Below, piece by piece: positions 1 through 6,841 of a stretch of DNA of 16,274 nucleotides. A program made the translations under genes and the position numbers. Origin of the DNA: Akkermansiaceae bacterium UBA5020 (GTDB lineage Bacteria > Verrucomicrobiota > Verrucomicrobiia > Verrucomicrobiales > DEV007); contig DGXY01000036.1 of NCBI GenBank assembly GCA_002396885.1, positions 2,531 to 18,804 on the forward strand, written 5' to 3'. Numbering within the stretch: the stretch's first letter is position 1; each line of letters begins with the position of its first letter. The notes beneath the pieces are model-generated. The model ran no database searches and was not told where the DNA came from. It saw only the letters and a list, made by a program, of their open reading frames with translations.

Positions 1-583
1 CTTCGTGAAAGCGGCGGATCAGCGCGGGAATGACGTGCGAGTTCTCCGGATGGTAATTGTCCCCGAGACCGTAGAGATTGCAGGGCATCGCCGAATGAAA
101 GAGCCGGCCGTGCTGGCGGCGGTAGAACTCACAAAGTTTCAGCCCCGCGATCTTGGCGATCGCATACGCTTCGTTGGTGGGCTCGAGCGCGCTCGTGAGG
201 AGCGAATCCTCCTGGATCGGCTGGGGAGCGAACTTCGGATAGATGCAGGAGCTGCCGAGAAAGAGGACCCGCTCCACCCCGGTCTCATAGGCCGCCTGAA
301 TCAGATTCGAGGCGATCATGAGATTGTCGTAGAGGAAGTCGGCCGGGTAGGTGTTGTTGGCGTGGATTCCTCCGACTTTCGCGGCGGCGATGAGGATGAC
401 ATCGGGACGGTGTTTCGCCACAAACTCACCGGTGGCGCGCTGGTCGCGCAGGTCGAGTTCGGCGCTCGTCGCGGTGAGCTGGTTTTCACAACCGGCCGTG
501 GCGAGGGCGCGACAGAGGGCACTGCCGACCATACCTCGATGGCCGGCGACGTAGTATTTTTTATCGGTGGCGGGACCGTTCAT
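1..583 (-). CDS. fcl: GDP-L-fucose synthase, 3' end cut by the window edge
   Basis: This gene starts at ATG 581-583 and runs out of the window, so about 194 N-terminal residues are visible; the full family length is about 310-320. The product is an extended short-chain dehydrogenase that converts GDP-4-keto-6-deoxymannose to GDP-L-fucose in the cytosol, for capsule, O-antigen or exopolysaccharide synthesis. Visible hallmarks are the N-terminal Rossmann motif GHRGMVGSA (residues 14-22), the AAAKVGGIHANN segment (66-77), the substrate and catalytic loop SSCIYP (111-116) and the Y-x-x-x-K pair Y140/K144 within EAYAIAK. All are typical of the Fcl/WcaG family. The gene begins 15 bp after the stop of the GbsR-like regulator gene on the same strand, so the two are probably co-transcribed. 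No strong ribosome binding site is evident. The family assignment is firm; the cellular product is inferred. Confidence 0.93.
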   Translation of the reverse strand, partial: MNGPATDKKYYVAGHRGMVGSALCRALATAGCENQLTATSAELDLRDQRATGEFVAKHRPDVILIAAAKVGGIHANNTYPADFLYDNLMIASNLIQAAYETGVERVLFLGSSCIYPKFAPQPIQEDSLLTSALEPTNEAYAIAKIAGLKLCEFYRRQHGRLFHSAMPCNLYGLGDNYHPENSHVIPALIRRFHE

Positions 584-598
584 GAGGATTTTTCAGGT

Positions 599-1129
599 TC
601 AGCGTTTGAGCCAGCGCACGACCATGGGAAGAAGATTGCGGCCGCGCTTTTGCCATTTTTGGAGGGCCTGAATACGGGTGAGAACTGCGGCGGCACCGCC
701 GCCCTTCTTGTCTCGTTTGGCGGCCCGGGCGAGCTCGAGCATTTCCTCGAGGCGTCGGTCACCGTGCTCGAGACGAGGCTGGAGGCGGTTCTCGAAAAAG
801 TGGGTGACGATGCGCGAGACATTGAGGTCGGCCTCGAAATGTTCGCGACGGTCCGCGGGGATGGCCTGCGAAGTCACCGCACCGAGGCTCTTGAGCAGGG
901 CCAGGCCTTGGCTCGCGCTCCCCTTGCTGATCCCGAGTTGGCTGACGATATCGTCCATGGGCAGCGGATCGGCTGAGACAAAGAGAAGACCGTAGATCTG
1001 TCCGATCGACTTCGGGAGCCCGAAGACTTGCACGAACGACACGAAAAAATCGACGGACATGGCATGGAGATCCCCTGCCGTATCCGACCCTTCGATGCCC
1101 GCGGAAAGGGACTCTTGCAGACGCGCCAT
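599..1129 (-). CDS. GbsR/MarR-type winged-helix transcriptional regulator
   Basis: The product is a 176-residue predicted DNA-binding protein. The N-terminal helix (about 25-38) is followed by a winged helix-turn-helix at about residues 44-95, with PMDDIVSQLGISKGSASQGL as the HTH core and a recognition helix near 69-80. The rest is helical and basic (120-176, ending in VVRWLKR). The pattern of turn, 'ISKGSxSxGL' and 'LKxLGxV' matches the GbsR branch of MarR-like regulators. The start at ATG 1127-1129 has an AAGGGCGG stretch just upstream that could serve as a ribosome binding site. It sits directly ahead of fcl and diverges from rfbB, so it may control sugar-nucleotide or polysaccharide genes and its own operon. 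The inverted repeat at 1251-1276 is a candidate target. The ligand is unknown. A role in osmoprotectant control, as for Bacillus GbsR, is not supported by the neighbours. Confidence 0.8.
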   Translation of the reverse strand: MARLQESLSAGIEGSDTAGDLHAMSVDFFVSFVQVFGLPKSIGQIYGLLFVSADPLPMDDIVSQLGISKGSASQGLALLKSLGAVTSQAIPADRREHFEADLNVSRIVTHFFENRLQPRLEHGDRRLEEMLELARAAKRDKKGGGAAAVLTRIQALQKWQKRGRNLLPMVVRWLKR

Positions 1130-1431
1130 GCTACCGCCCTTGGTCGCGATCCCATCCGGGGGTCACACCGTTGGCAAGGTTGATTGATTCACTCCCAGAA
1201 GCCATGAGGCCTATTCCCGGAATGGGACTGAATTCCTACCACAGTTCACCGTTCGTTCAAATCAAAATGAACAAACGCAAGCCCTCTGGAGATCGCGAAA
1301 AGGTTAGGAAATCTTATATCAGCAGGTCAAGATCATGCCCCCACCTTCCTTGGATGAGTGCTTGTCGATGAGGCCATCCCCTTTATCTTGAGGCGTTTTC
1401 TGCCCGAAGAGGCGACCATCCCGCAATCCCC
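1130..1431. other. Divergent intergenic region between the regulator gene and rfbB
   Basis: This 302-bp stretch separates the divergent regulator and rfbB genes and must hold the promoters for both directions. No convincing ORF or RNA gene was seen. It is visibly more AT-rich around 1250-1320 than the flanking genes. It contains an inverted repeat (described separately), a short palindrome ATTCC-C-GGAAT at 1213-1223, and a TTATAT box at 1314-1319 that could be a -10 element for rfbB, although no matching -35 element was found at normal spacing. Promoter positions are therefore undecided. Confidence 0.5.
1251..1276. promoter_or_regulatory. Inverted repeat, candidate operator for the GbsR/MarR-type regulator
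   Basis: The half-sites are GTTCGTTCA (1251-1259) and TGAACAAAC (1268-1276), separated by 8 bp. They match at 8 of 9 positions as an inverted repeat. A further GTTCA half-site lies just to the left at 1244-1248. Size, symmetry and position in the divergent promoter region fit a dimeric MarR-type operator. Binding is inferred only. Confidence 0.4.
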
Positions 1432-2499
1432 ATGCGCATCCTACTTACCGGCGGCTACGGCTTCATTGGTTCCAATCTGGTTCGCCATCTTCTCGGCCCG
1501 GAGGGCATGGGAGTGTCGCATCTCGTCAATCTCGACAAGATGACCTACGCGGCGAATCCGGAGAATCTCGCCGATCTCGTCGATGATCCTCGCCACGTCC
1601 CGATCCAGGGCGATATTGGTGACGAAGGACTCGTCACCCGGCTTTTTGTCGAACACGACTTCGAAGCGGTGATCCATCTCGCCGCCGAATCCCATGTCGA
1701 TCGCTCGATCGACGCCCCGGAAGCCTTTGTGATGACCAACGTGGTCGGGACCTACCGGCTCCTCGAAGCGGCCCGCACCCATCACCGCCGCCGCTCGGAG
1801 GAGGGAAAAGACTTCCGCTTTCTCCACGTCTCGACTGACGAGGTCTATGGTTCTCTTTCGCCGGCCGACCCCGCCTTCTCGGAAACCACGGCCTACGCTC
1901 CCAACAGCCCCTATTCCGCTTCGAAGGCCGCGAGCGATCACTTGGTTCGCGCCTACTTTCATACCTACGGTCTGCCGGTGGTCACGACGAACTGCTCGAA
2001 CAACTACGGTCCCCGTCAGTTCCCCGAGAAGCTCATCCCGCTGATGATCTCGAAAATCCGGCGAGGCGAAGCGCTCCCGGTTTATGGAGACGGGCTGCAG
2101 GTCCGCGACTGGCTTTACGTCGAGGATCACTGCCGTGCCCTCGCCCGGGTCCTGAGCGAAGGTCGCCCGGGAGAAGTCTACAACATCGGGGGCCGTAACG
2201 AGTTGACCAACCTCTCGGTGGTGAAAACCCTCATCGCTCTCGTCAACGAGCGCCTTCCGGCGACCGAACGGCGCGAGGCCTCAGACTTGATTCGCCACGT
2301 CACGGATCGACCCGGCCATGACCGCCGTTACGCGATCGACAGCTCCAAGATCGAGCAGGAACTCGACTGGCATCCCTTGGAAGATCCGGAGTCCGGCTTC
2401 CGCAAAACGGTGGCTTGGTATTTCGAAAACGAAGGCTGGATCGACCGGATTCTCTCCGGCTCCTACCGAGGGGAGCGGCTCGGGAGCGGAGCGGGATGA
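1432..2499 (+). CDS. rfbB: dTDP-glucose 4,6-dehydratase
   Basis: The 355-residue product is the usual length for RfbB/RmlB, an NAD-dependent extended short-chain dehydrogenase. It converts dTDP-glucose to dTDP-4-keto-6-deoxyglucose, the second step of the dTDP-rhamnose pathway and a branch point for other deoxysugars. The N-terminal Rossmann motif TGGYGFIGSN is at residues 6-15. The catalytic STDEVYG segment is at 134-140 (T135, D136, E137), and the Y-x-x-x-K pair is Y161/K165 in YSASK. NNYGPRQFPEKLIP follows near 190, and the C-terminal NIGG motif is near 231. The start ATG 1432 begins directly with the first beta strand (MRILLTGG), which supports it; no strong Shine-Dalgarno site is visible. 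It is transcribed away from the fcl/regulator pair. No rfbA, rfbC or rfbD is present in the window. The call is secure. Confidence 0.96.
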   Translation: MRILLTGGYGFIGSNLVRHLLGPEGMGVSHLVNLDKMTYAANPENLADLVDDPRHVPIQGDIGDEGLVTRLFVEHDFEAVIHLAAESHVDRSIDAPEAFVMTNVVGTYRLLEAARTHHRRRSEEGKDFRFLHVSTDEVYGSLSPADPAFSETTAYAPNSPYSASKAASDHLVRAYFHTYGLPVVTTNCSNNYGPRQFPEKLIPLMISKIRRGEALPVYGDGLQVRDWLYVEDHCRALARVLSEGRPGEVYNIGGRNELTNLSVVKTLIALVNERLPATERREASDLIRHVTDRPGHDRRYAIDSSKIEQELDWHPLEDPESGFRKTVAWYFENEGWIDRILSGSYRGERLGSGAG

Positions 2500-2513
2500 T
2501 CGAGGGGGCGCGG

Positions 2514-2978
2514 TCATTCGAGCACCTGCACCGCATTCGGATCCGAGGGGTCCGGGATGGCAGGCGTGGCCGACCCCGCAAGTGGCGCCTTCTGATACTC
2601 CATCGTTACCTGCTGCCCCTTGCGGGGCAATCCATCGAGAAAGTCGGCCGTCAAAAACGATTCCTTTCTTGCCGGACTCACTTTCACCCGCGCCACCGTC
2701 TCGCCCTGATCCCCATGAATCGTGAGAATGGTTTCCGGCTCGATTTTCAGTCCCTTGCTCGAACGGATGAGGACAAACCGGGCCGGCTCGTCAACGTGAT
2801 GAACGAGGCCGACGGGTAGGGTCAGCGGCGGAGCAGGTGGAGAATTCTGGACGGTGGCGGCGGTGCCGTCCTCGGTTGCATCCCCGCCCTTTTTTCCTGC
2901 CGTGGTGCGGCATCCCCCCAGCGCGGCCAGGAGAATCATCGCCAAAAGAATACCTTGGATCCGGGAGAGAACTTGCAC
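2514..2978 (-). CDS. Small predicted lipoprotein of unknown function
   Basis: The 154-residue product was not assigned to a named family. It begins with a GTG start (2976-2978), a hydrophobic segment (about 8-20) and a lipobox-like LGGC with the acceptor at C23, so it is probably an envelope lipoprotein. A low-complexity linker rich in Gly, Thr, Ala and Pro (about 27-52) follows. A compact beta-rich domain then spans about 55-130 (LVHHVDEPARFVLIRSSKGL, then TILTIHGDQGETVARVKVS), with the look of a small OB- or SH3-like barrel. The C-terminus is Pro- and Asp-rich. It converges on rfbB with a 14-bp gap and diverges from the cyclotransferase-like gene. No good ribosome binding site was seen before the GTG, so the exact start is uncertain. 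Confidence 0.7.
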   Translation of the reverse strand: MQVLSRIQGILLAMILLAALGGCRTTAGKKGGDATEDGTAATVQNSPPAPPLTLPVGLVHHVDEPARFVLIRSSKGLKIEPETILTIHGDQGETVARVKVSPARKESFLTADFLDGLPRKGQQVTMEYQKAPLAGSATPAIPDPSDPNAVQVLE

Positions 2979-3046
2979 GCGTGAAGATTGGGCGATACGG
3001 CTTTGAAAAGCAAGAACGCCGATGGTGGCTTTCCGAATCCGTGCCG

Positions 3047-3460
3047 ATGAATGTCTTTGTTTACGGGACCCTTTTGGTTCCCAAAATCTGGGAGGAGGTC
3101 ACGAGGACCAAGGACCTCGTTTCGCAAAGCGCCTCCCTCTCGGGCTTTGAAATCCGCTGCGTGCGGGATGCCGTCTATCCTGGGATCTTTGCCTCCCCAG
3201 CAGCGCAAGCGCCCGTCCCGGGCCGGGTCTTTTTTGAGGTGCCCGAGGAGGCACTACGCCGGCTCGACGCTTACGAGGACGACTTTTACCTTCGCGAGGA
3301 AGTGCTCCCGGTGATCGACGGAGGCGGTCAGGTCGCGGCGCACGCCTATCTGGTTCCAACGGAGATGGCCGATACGATTCTTTCCCCGCACGGCTGGTCG
3401 CTGGAATGGTTCGAGGAGAACTGCCTCGGGGAATTCTGGAAGCGGATTTTCACCACTTGA
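3047..3460 (+). CDS. Gamma-glutamylcyclotransferase-fold (AIG2-like) protein
   Basis: The 137-residue product belongs to the GGCT/AIG2-like superfamily of small cytosolic enzymes. Members form 5-oxoproline from gamma-glutamyl amines or peptides, or act on related substrates. The N-terminal glycine loop VYGTLL (residues 5-10) binds the substrate in this fold. The RLDAYEDDFYLREEV segment (72-86) carries the expected catalytic glutamate E77, followed by the typical aromatic and basic residues. The start at ATG 3047-3049 was chosen because the family begins almost at this Met (MNVFVYGTL). The frame stays open upstream to 2837, but that part overlaps the opposite lipoprotein gene and looks non-coding. 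The gene converges on the rhodanese gene with 7 bp between the stop codons. The actual substrate cannot be told from sequence. Confidence 0.85.
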   Translation: MNVFVYGTLLVPKIWEEVTRTKDLVSQSASLSGFEIRCVRDAVYPGIFASPAAQAPVPGRVFFEVPEEALRRLDAYEDDFYLREEVLPVIDGGGQVAAHAYLVPTEMADTILSPHGWSLEWFEENCLGEFWKRIFTT

Positions 3461-3467
3461 ACCGACT

Positions 3468-3917
3468 TCAAGGAACCGGCCCGCCCATGCCGAGCTCCCG
3501 CCAGTCCCCTTCGAGGACGTAGACCGGATCGAGACCGAGCAGCTCACGGAGCCGTCCCGCGATCTCGGCGCTGCGGGAACAATCCTCGCCGTCACAGTAG
3601 ACGATCACGGGCCGCTCGAAGGCCTCTTGAAGGGCGATCTGGTGTTCGAACATGAGCTCGCCCCACTCCTCGGGGTTGAGCAGGAGGGAACCGGGAATCG
3701 CCCCCGCTTCGTGAGCACTGCGTGGGCGGGCATCGATCCAGACGACCGGCCCTTCGCCCATGAGCGCCTGCGCCCGGGAGAGGTCAATGCGCCAGCGGGA
3801 TTCGGCGGGATCCTCCACCTCACGCCAGGGTGGACGGAGAGGATGGACAAATGCCGAGACCGTGCCGGCGATCAAGGCCGCCGCGACGAGGAGACATGAC
3901 TGTTTCCAAATCTTCAT
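3468..3917 (-). CDS. Exported or membrane-anchored rhodanese-domain protein
   Basis: The 149-residue product has an N-terminal hydrophobic segment (about 8-23) and then a single rhodanese domain (about 43-145). Recognisable parts are VVWIDARPRSAHEAGAIPGS (58-77), the active-site strand VIVYC with C108, and the C-terminal VLEGDWRELG. The active-site loop reads C-D-G-E-D-C-S-R-S, two residues longer than the usual single-domain rhodanese loop and with a second Cys at 113. The start at ATG 3915-3917 gives a clean signal or anchor; the open frame extends to 4127 but overlaps the preceding gene and is not needed. It begins 19 bp after the DUF420-DUF1573 gene, so it is the last gene of the heme/copper assembly operon. 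A thiol or sulfur-transfer role in a periplasmic redox step is likely but unproven. Confidence 0.82.
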   Translation of the reverse strand: MKIWKQSCLLVAAALIAGTVSAFVHPLRPPWREVEDPAESRWRIDLSRAQALMGEGPVVWIDARPRSAHEAGAIPGSLLLNPEEWGELMFEHQIALQEAFERPVIVYCDGEDCSRSAEIAGRLRELLGLDPVYVLEGDWRELGMGGPVP

Positions 3918-3936
3918 CGCGGCTGCCGGGACAGGA

Positions 3937-5118
3937 TCACTGGATCGAATAATAGGCAAGCGGCCGGGCGTAGGACTCGACCTCGCAATCGGTCTCAAGT
4001 CGGACGATGCCAAGGAGGGACTTCTCCGTCGAAGTGGGACTGAGGCGGAGATGGTAGAGGCGACCTCTCTCCACCTCGACAAGTTCACAGGTGACCTCGG
4101 GGCGTTTGCTTTCCGCCGAGAGGACATGGACCGGTTTCTCGCGCACGACGCGGAAGGTCACGATCTTGGTCTCCGGCTTGCTGCCGCGGGCCCACGTCGT
4201 CATCGACTCCAAGATCTCGTAGATGGGCTCGATCTCGATCTCGGTGGTGAGAAAGATGGCGCGGCTTGCGCCTTCGGGCACCACGGTGATCTTCCGCTCG
4301 GCCGAGCCGCGCAGCTTCTCGATATCAAAGATGCCGGTGATCGTCGCCTTGCCGCGGGGCGGGATAGGATTCACGTCGATGCTCACCTCGAGGCATTCAC
4401 AACCGCTCTCGAGCGTGGCAATGCCTGCCGGATCGGAGCCGGTGTTCTCCACGGAAAAGATCACTTCGAGAGTTTTCTCCCCGGGGTCGGCTGATACCTT
4501 CTGCGAATAGGGCCTGAAAACGAGATCGCCGGCCTTGTGACGGAAGTCCCCCTCCGCCATGGCAAGAGCTTCGCCGACGGCGGCGGAACGACGGGATTCC
4601 TTCAACCCGGACATCGAGACGAGACCCGAGGACGGCGGGTTCGATTCGAGCTCCTCCGCCGCCTTCGCTACTTTCGGCGGGAACCACTGGTAGATCATGA
4701 AATAGATCACGACCCCGGTGATCGAAACAAACAACCACGAAGGGAAGGTGAATCTCGCGAGCCGCTTGTGTTTCGCGAAGTTCCCCCGCGCCGCCGCGAC
4801 GACAAGGAGGATGATGAAAGGCAGATTCACCACCGCGAGAAGGATGTGGGGAAGGAGGATCGCGAAGTAGATCTTCCTCGCCACGGGATACTCTTTCGGA
4901 AACTCGGTGTGCCCGGCCCCATAGTGGTAGGTGAGGTAACAGGCGAGGAACAAGGCGGAACTGACGAGGGCCCCGATCATCACCGCCTGATGGGCTTTGC
5001 GTCGGCCCGCCTTGATGAGAAGAAACCCGGTGATCAAGAGCACGGTGCTGAGGCCATTGAGCGTGGCATTGATCGGCGGAAAGATCGAGTAGTCGATCGC
5101 TGCGAGGAGAGGACTCAT
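3937..5118 (-). CDS. DUF420 membrane domain fused to a DUF1573 domain
   Basis: The 393-residue product is a two-part protein. Residues 1-145 form a DUF420 membrane domain with four predicted helices (about 18-36, 46-64, 84-108, 124-144) and the conserved histidines H43, H66, H91 and H118. DUF420 proteins lie in cytochrome oxidase operons and are linked to oxidase biogenesis, as with CtaM of Firmicutes. Residues about 200-300 look like a DUF1573 domain, an Ig-like fold, with FSVENTGSDPAGI and the SGCEC pair C240/C242. A further beta-rich part (305-393) follows. The start ATG 5116-5118 overlaps the SCO stop codon by 4 bp (TCAT on the plus strand), a sign of translational coupling. The open frame extends upstream to 5412 but only as a shadow of the SCO gene. 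The fused extracytoplasmic part may present copper or heme factors; this is inference. Confidence 0.85.
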   Translation of the reverse strand: MSPLLAAIDYSIFPPINATLNGLSTVLLITGFLLIKAGRRKAHQAVMIGALVSSALFLACYLTYHYGAGHTEFPKEYPVARKIYFAILLPHILLAVVNLPFIILLVVAAARGNFAKHKRLARFTFPSWLFVSITGVVIYFMIYQWFPPKVAKAAEELESNPPSSGLVSMSGLKESRRSAAVGEALAMAEGDFRHKAGDLVFRPYSQKVSADPGEKTLEVIFSVENTGSDPAGIATLESGCECLEVSIDVNPIPPRGKATITGIFDIEKLRGSAERKITVVPEGASRAIFLTTEIEIEPIYEILESMTTWARGSKPETKIVTFRVVREKPVHVLSAESKRPEVTCELVEVERGRLYHLRLSPTSTEKSLLGIVRLETDCEVESYARPLAYYSIQ

Positions 5119-5843
5119 GGGGTGGGTTGGGGATTTACGGGTGGCATATCGGCAAGCTTCAGCTCGGGGTTCAAGACCATCTTGAGATCGCGACGGAGAC
5201 GCTCGATCTCGACCTGCCCCCGCTGCACGTTCATCACGTCGTAATACCCCCGGATGTTTGCCTCCCCATCGACGATCGCGAGGCGCTGATCGTGCGCGAA
5301 AGGACCCTGGCTCGCAATCAGGGCGGGATCGGTGATCTTCTCCGTGCCGTAAAATTTGAATTCCGAGATCATGTAGTCGGTGATCTCTCCTGGTTTGCCG
5401 GTGAGGAACCACCAGTCCGGCGAATCGACTCCCTTGTCCTTCACCCAGGCGTCCATTTTTTCGGGCGTATCTCCCTCGGGATTCACGCTAATGGAGACGA
5501 GGCGGAATTGAGGATTCTCGCCGAATTCGGTCTCGAGCACCTTCATCACCGCGGCGAGCCCGAGACATCCAGCCGGGCAGTCGGTGTATTGATAACCGGC
5601 GACATAGACCTTTCCACGGAGCTGGCCGAGCGAAACCTCCTTGCCGTCGCGGTTCACCGCGCTGAGGTCGGTTTCGAGGCGCGCGATCATGGGGGGACGC
5701 CAGTTTTCCATCTCGTAACCATGACGCGCGAGGTAGGCCCGCGTCACAAAGATCGAGCCAAAGGCGATGACGAGGCAGACGCCGATGATGGAACCCCACC
5801 AGGCGATCAGTTTGGCGCGCATTTCTTCAGCGGATTCTTCCAT
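5115..5843 (-). CDS. SCO1/SenC-family copper chaperone for cytochrome oxidase
   Basis: The 242-residue product is a membrane-anchored thioredoxin-fold protein of the SCO family. The family delivers copper to, or reduces the cysteines of, the CuA site in oxidase subunit II on the outer face of the membrane. A transmembrane anchor spans about residues 16-35. The C-x-x-x-C copper motif is DCPAGC (C89, C93), and the distal ligand histidine is H184 in PFAHDQRLAIVDG. Both are in the normal family order. The start at ATG 5841-5843 lies 16 bp after the ctaB stop; an in-frame start at 5894 would overlap ctaB. The 3' end overlaps the DUF420 gene by 4 bp. Its place between ctaB and DUF420 strongly supports a role in assembling the oxidase encoded upstream. 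Confidence 0.93.
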   Translation of the reverse strand: MEESAEEMRAKLIAWWGSIIGVCLVIAFGSIFVTRAYLARHGYEMENWRPPMIARLETDLSAVNRDGKEVSLGQLRGKVYVAGYQYTDCPAGCLGLAAVMKVLETEFGENPQFRLVSISVNPEGDTPEKMDAWVKDKGVDSPDWWFLTGKPGEITDYMISEFKFYGTEKITDPALIASQGPFAHDQRLAIVDGEANIRGYYDVMNVQRGQVEIERLRRDLKMVLNPELKLADMPPVNPQPTP

Positions 5844-5859
5844 CTCGATTGTTTCTTGG

Positions 5860-6798
5860 TTACGCTCCAGGCGCGTTGAGGGCCTTCCAGGCAAGGTAGC
5901 TTGCCACCATCATCGCGGGCAGGTAGAGGAGCGTGTAAAAAAAGAGGCGACGCGCGTCAGTCCGCTCCCCGCTTTTCAGGAAGCGATGGGAAAGCAGCAC
6001 CATGATCAACCCGAGGATGCCTCCGCCCACCGCCCCCCACTTCTCCATCTCTTGCGAGACGAGGGGAAACACCACCGCCAGCAGCGTGAGGCAAAGGGAG
6101 TAGGCCATCGCGATCCGGGCGGTCCGGGCACCGCTCTCGTCATCGTTCGACCACATCTTGAAACCTCCGCGGATGTATTCATCGCGGTAGATCCAGTTGA
6201 TCGCCGCGAAGTGCGGGAGCTGCCAAAAGAAGAGCAGACCGAAAAGAAAGAAGCTCCCGGGATCGAGCAGCGAGCGGTCTCCCGCTGCCCAACCGATGAG
6301 CGGCGGAAGGGCTCCGGAAACGGCTCCGACCAGCGTGTTCGCCGAGGAGACGCGCTTCATCGGCGTGTAGACGAAGAGATAAGTCAACAGGGTCGCCCCG
6401 GCCATGATCGACGCAGGCGCATTGACCTTCACTCCGAGATGAATGAGTCCGAACCCTGCGAGAAGCCAGCCGAGGATGAAGGCGGCGGGTTTGGGAAGGC
6501 GCTTCGCCGGAAGCGGACGATCGGAGGTGCGATGCATCCGTGCATCGGACTCCACTTCCATCAGCTGATTGAAAACGGCCGCACCCGAGGCCGCAAGAAC
6601 CGTTCCGAAGAAGGTATGGAGCAGGGTGATCCACGAGAAAGTCTCCCCCCCCTTCGTCGCGATGAAGTAGCCGAAACAGGCCGTCATCACGACGAGCACG
6701 CTGAGGCGCGCCTTGGTCAACACCATGAGATCGACCCGGATTTGTTTCAGCAATCCGCTCGTCTCGCCGGAAGAGGCGCTGGGTGGGGTTTCCGCCAT
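5860..6798 (-). CDS. ctaB: Protoheme IX farnesyltransferase (heme O synthase)
   Basis: The 312-residue product is the usual length of CtaB/CyoE, a UbiA-type polytopic prenyltransferase. It attaches a farnesyl group to heme B to make heme O, the precursor of heme A. The first aspartate-rich motif is N-x3-E-x3-D (N77, E81, D85), followed by ARMHRTSDRPLP. The conserved YTPMKRVSSANTLVGAVSGA lies near 155-180, and DDESGARTARI marks the second acidic loop. About eight or nine hydrophobic helices are visible. The start at ATG 6796-6798 was chosen over upstream in-frame codons because the family begins shortly before LTKARLSVLV. It is 43 bp downstream of ctaA, giving the canonical heme A pathway order ctaA-ctaB. 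Confidence 0.96.
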   Translation of the reverse strand: MAETPPSASSGETSGLLKQIRVDLMVLTKARLSVLVVMTACFGYFIATKGGETFSWITLLHTFFGTVLAASGAAVFNQLMEVESDARMHRTSDRPLPAKRLPKPAAFILGWLLAGFGLIHLGVKVNAPASIMAGATLLTYLFVYTPMKRVSSANTLVGAVSGALPPLIGWAAGDRSLLDPGSFFLFGLLFFWQLPHFAAINWIYRDEYIRGGFKMWSNDDESGARTARIAMAYSLCLTLLAVVFPLVSQEMEKWGAVGGGILGLIMVLLSHRFLKSGERTDARRLFFYTLLYLPAMMVASYLAWKALNAPGA

Positions 6799-6841
6799 GG
6801 TCACAAAATGAAAGATCAAGTCGCCTCGACTGGCGTCGACC

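Noticed and set aside
1441..2130. A 229-codon minus-strand open frame inside rfbB
   Set aside because: It is an antisense shadow of rfbB with no motif of its own.
2837..3046. Upstream extension of the cyclotransferase-like frame
   Set aside because: It overlaps the opposite lipoprotein gene, has non-coding-like composition, and the family begins at MNVFVYGTL.
3918..4127. N-terminal extension of the rhodanese frame
   Set aside because: It overlaps the end of the DUF420-DUF1573 gene, is Arg/Ser-rich and would place the signal-like segment internally. The ATG at 3915-3917 gives a normal exported protein.
5119..5412. N-terminal extension of the DUF420-DUF1573 frame
   Set aside because: It lies wholly within the SCO gene in another frame, and the ATG at 5116-5118 forms a typical 4-bp stop/start overlap.
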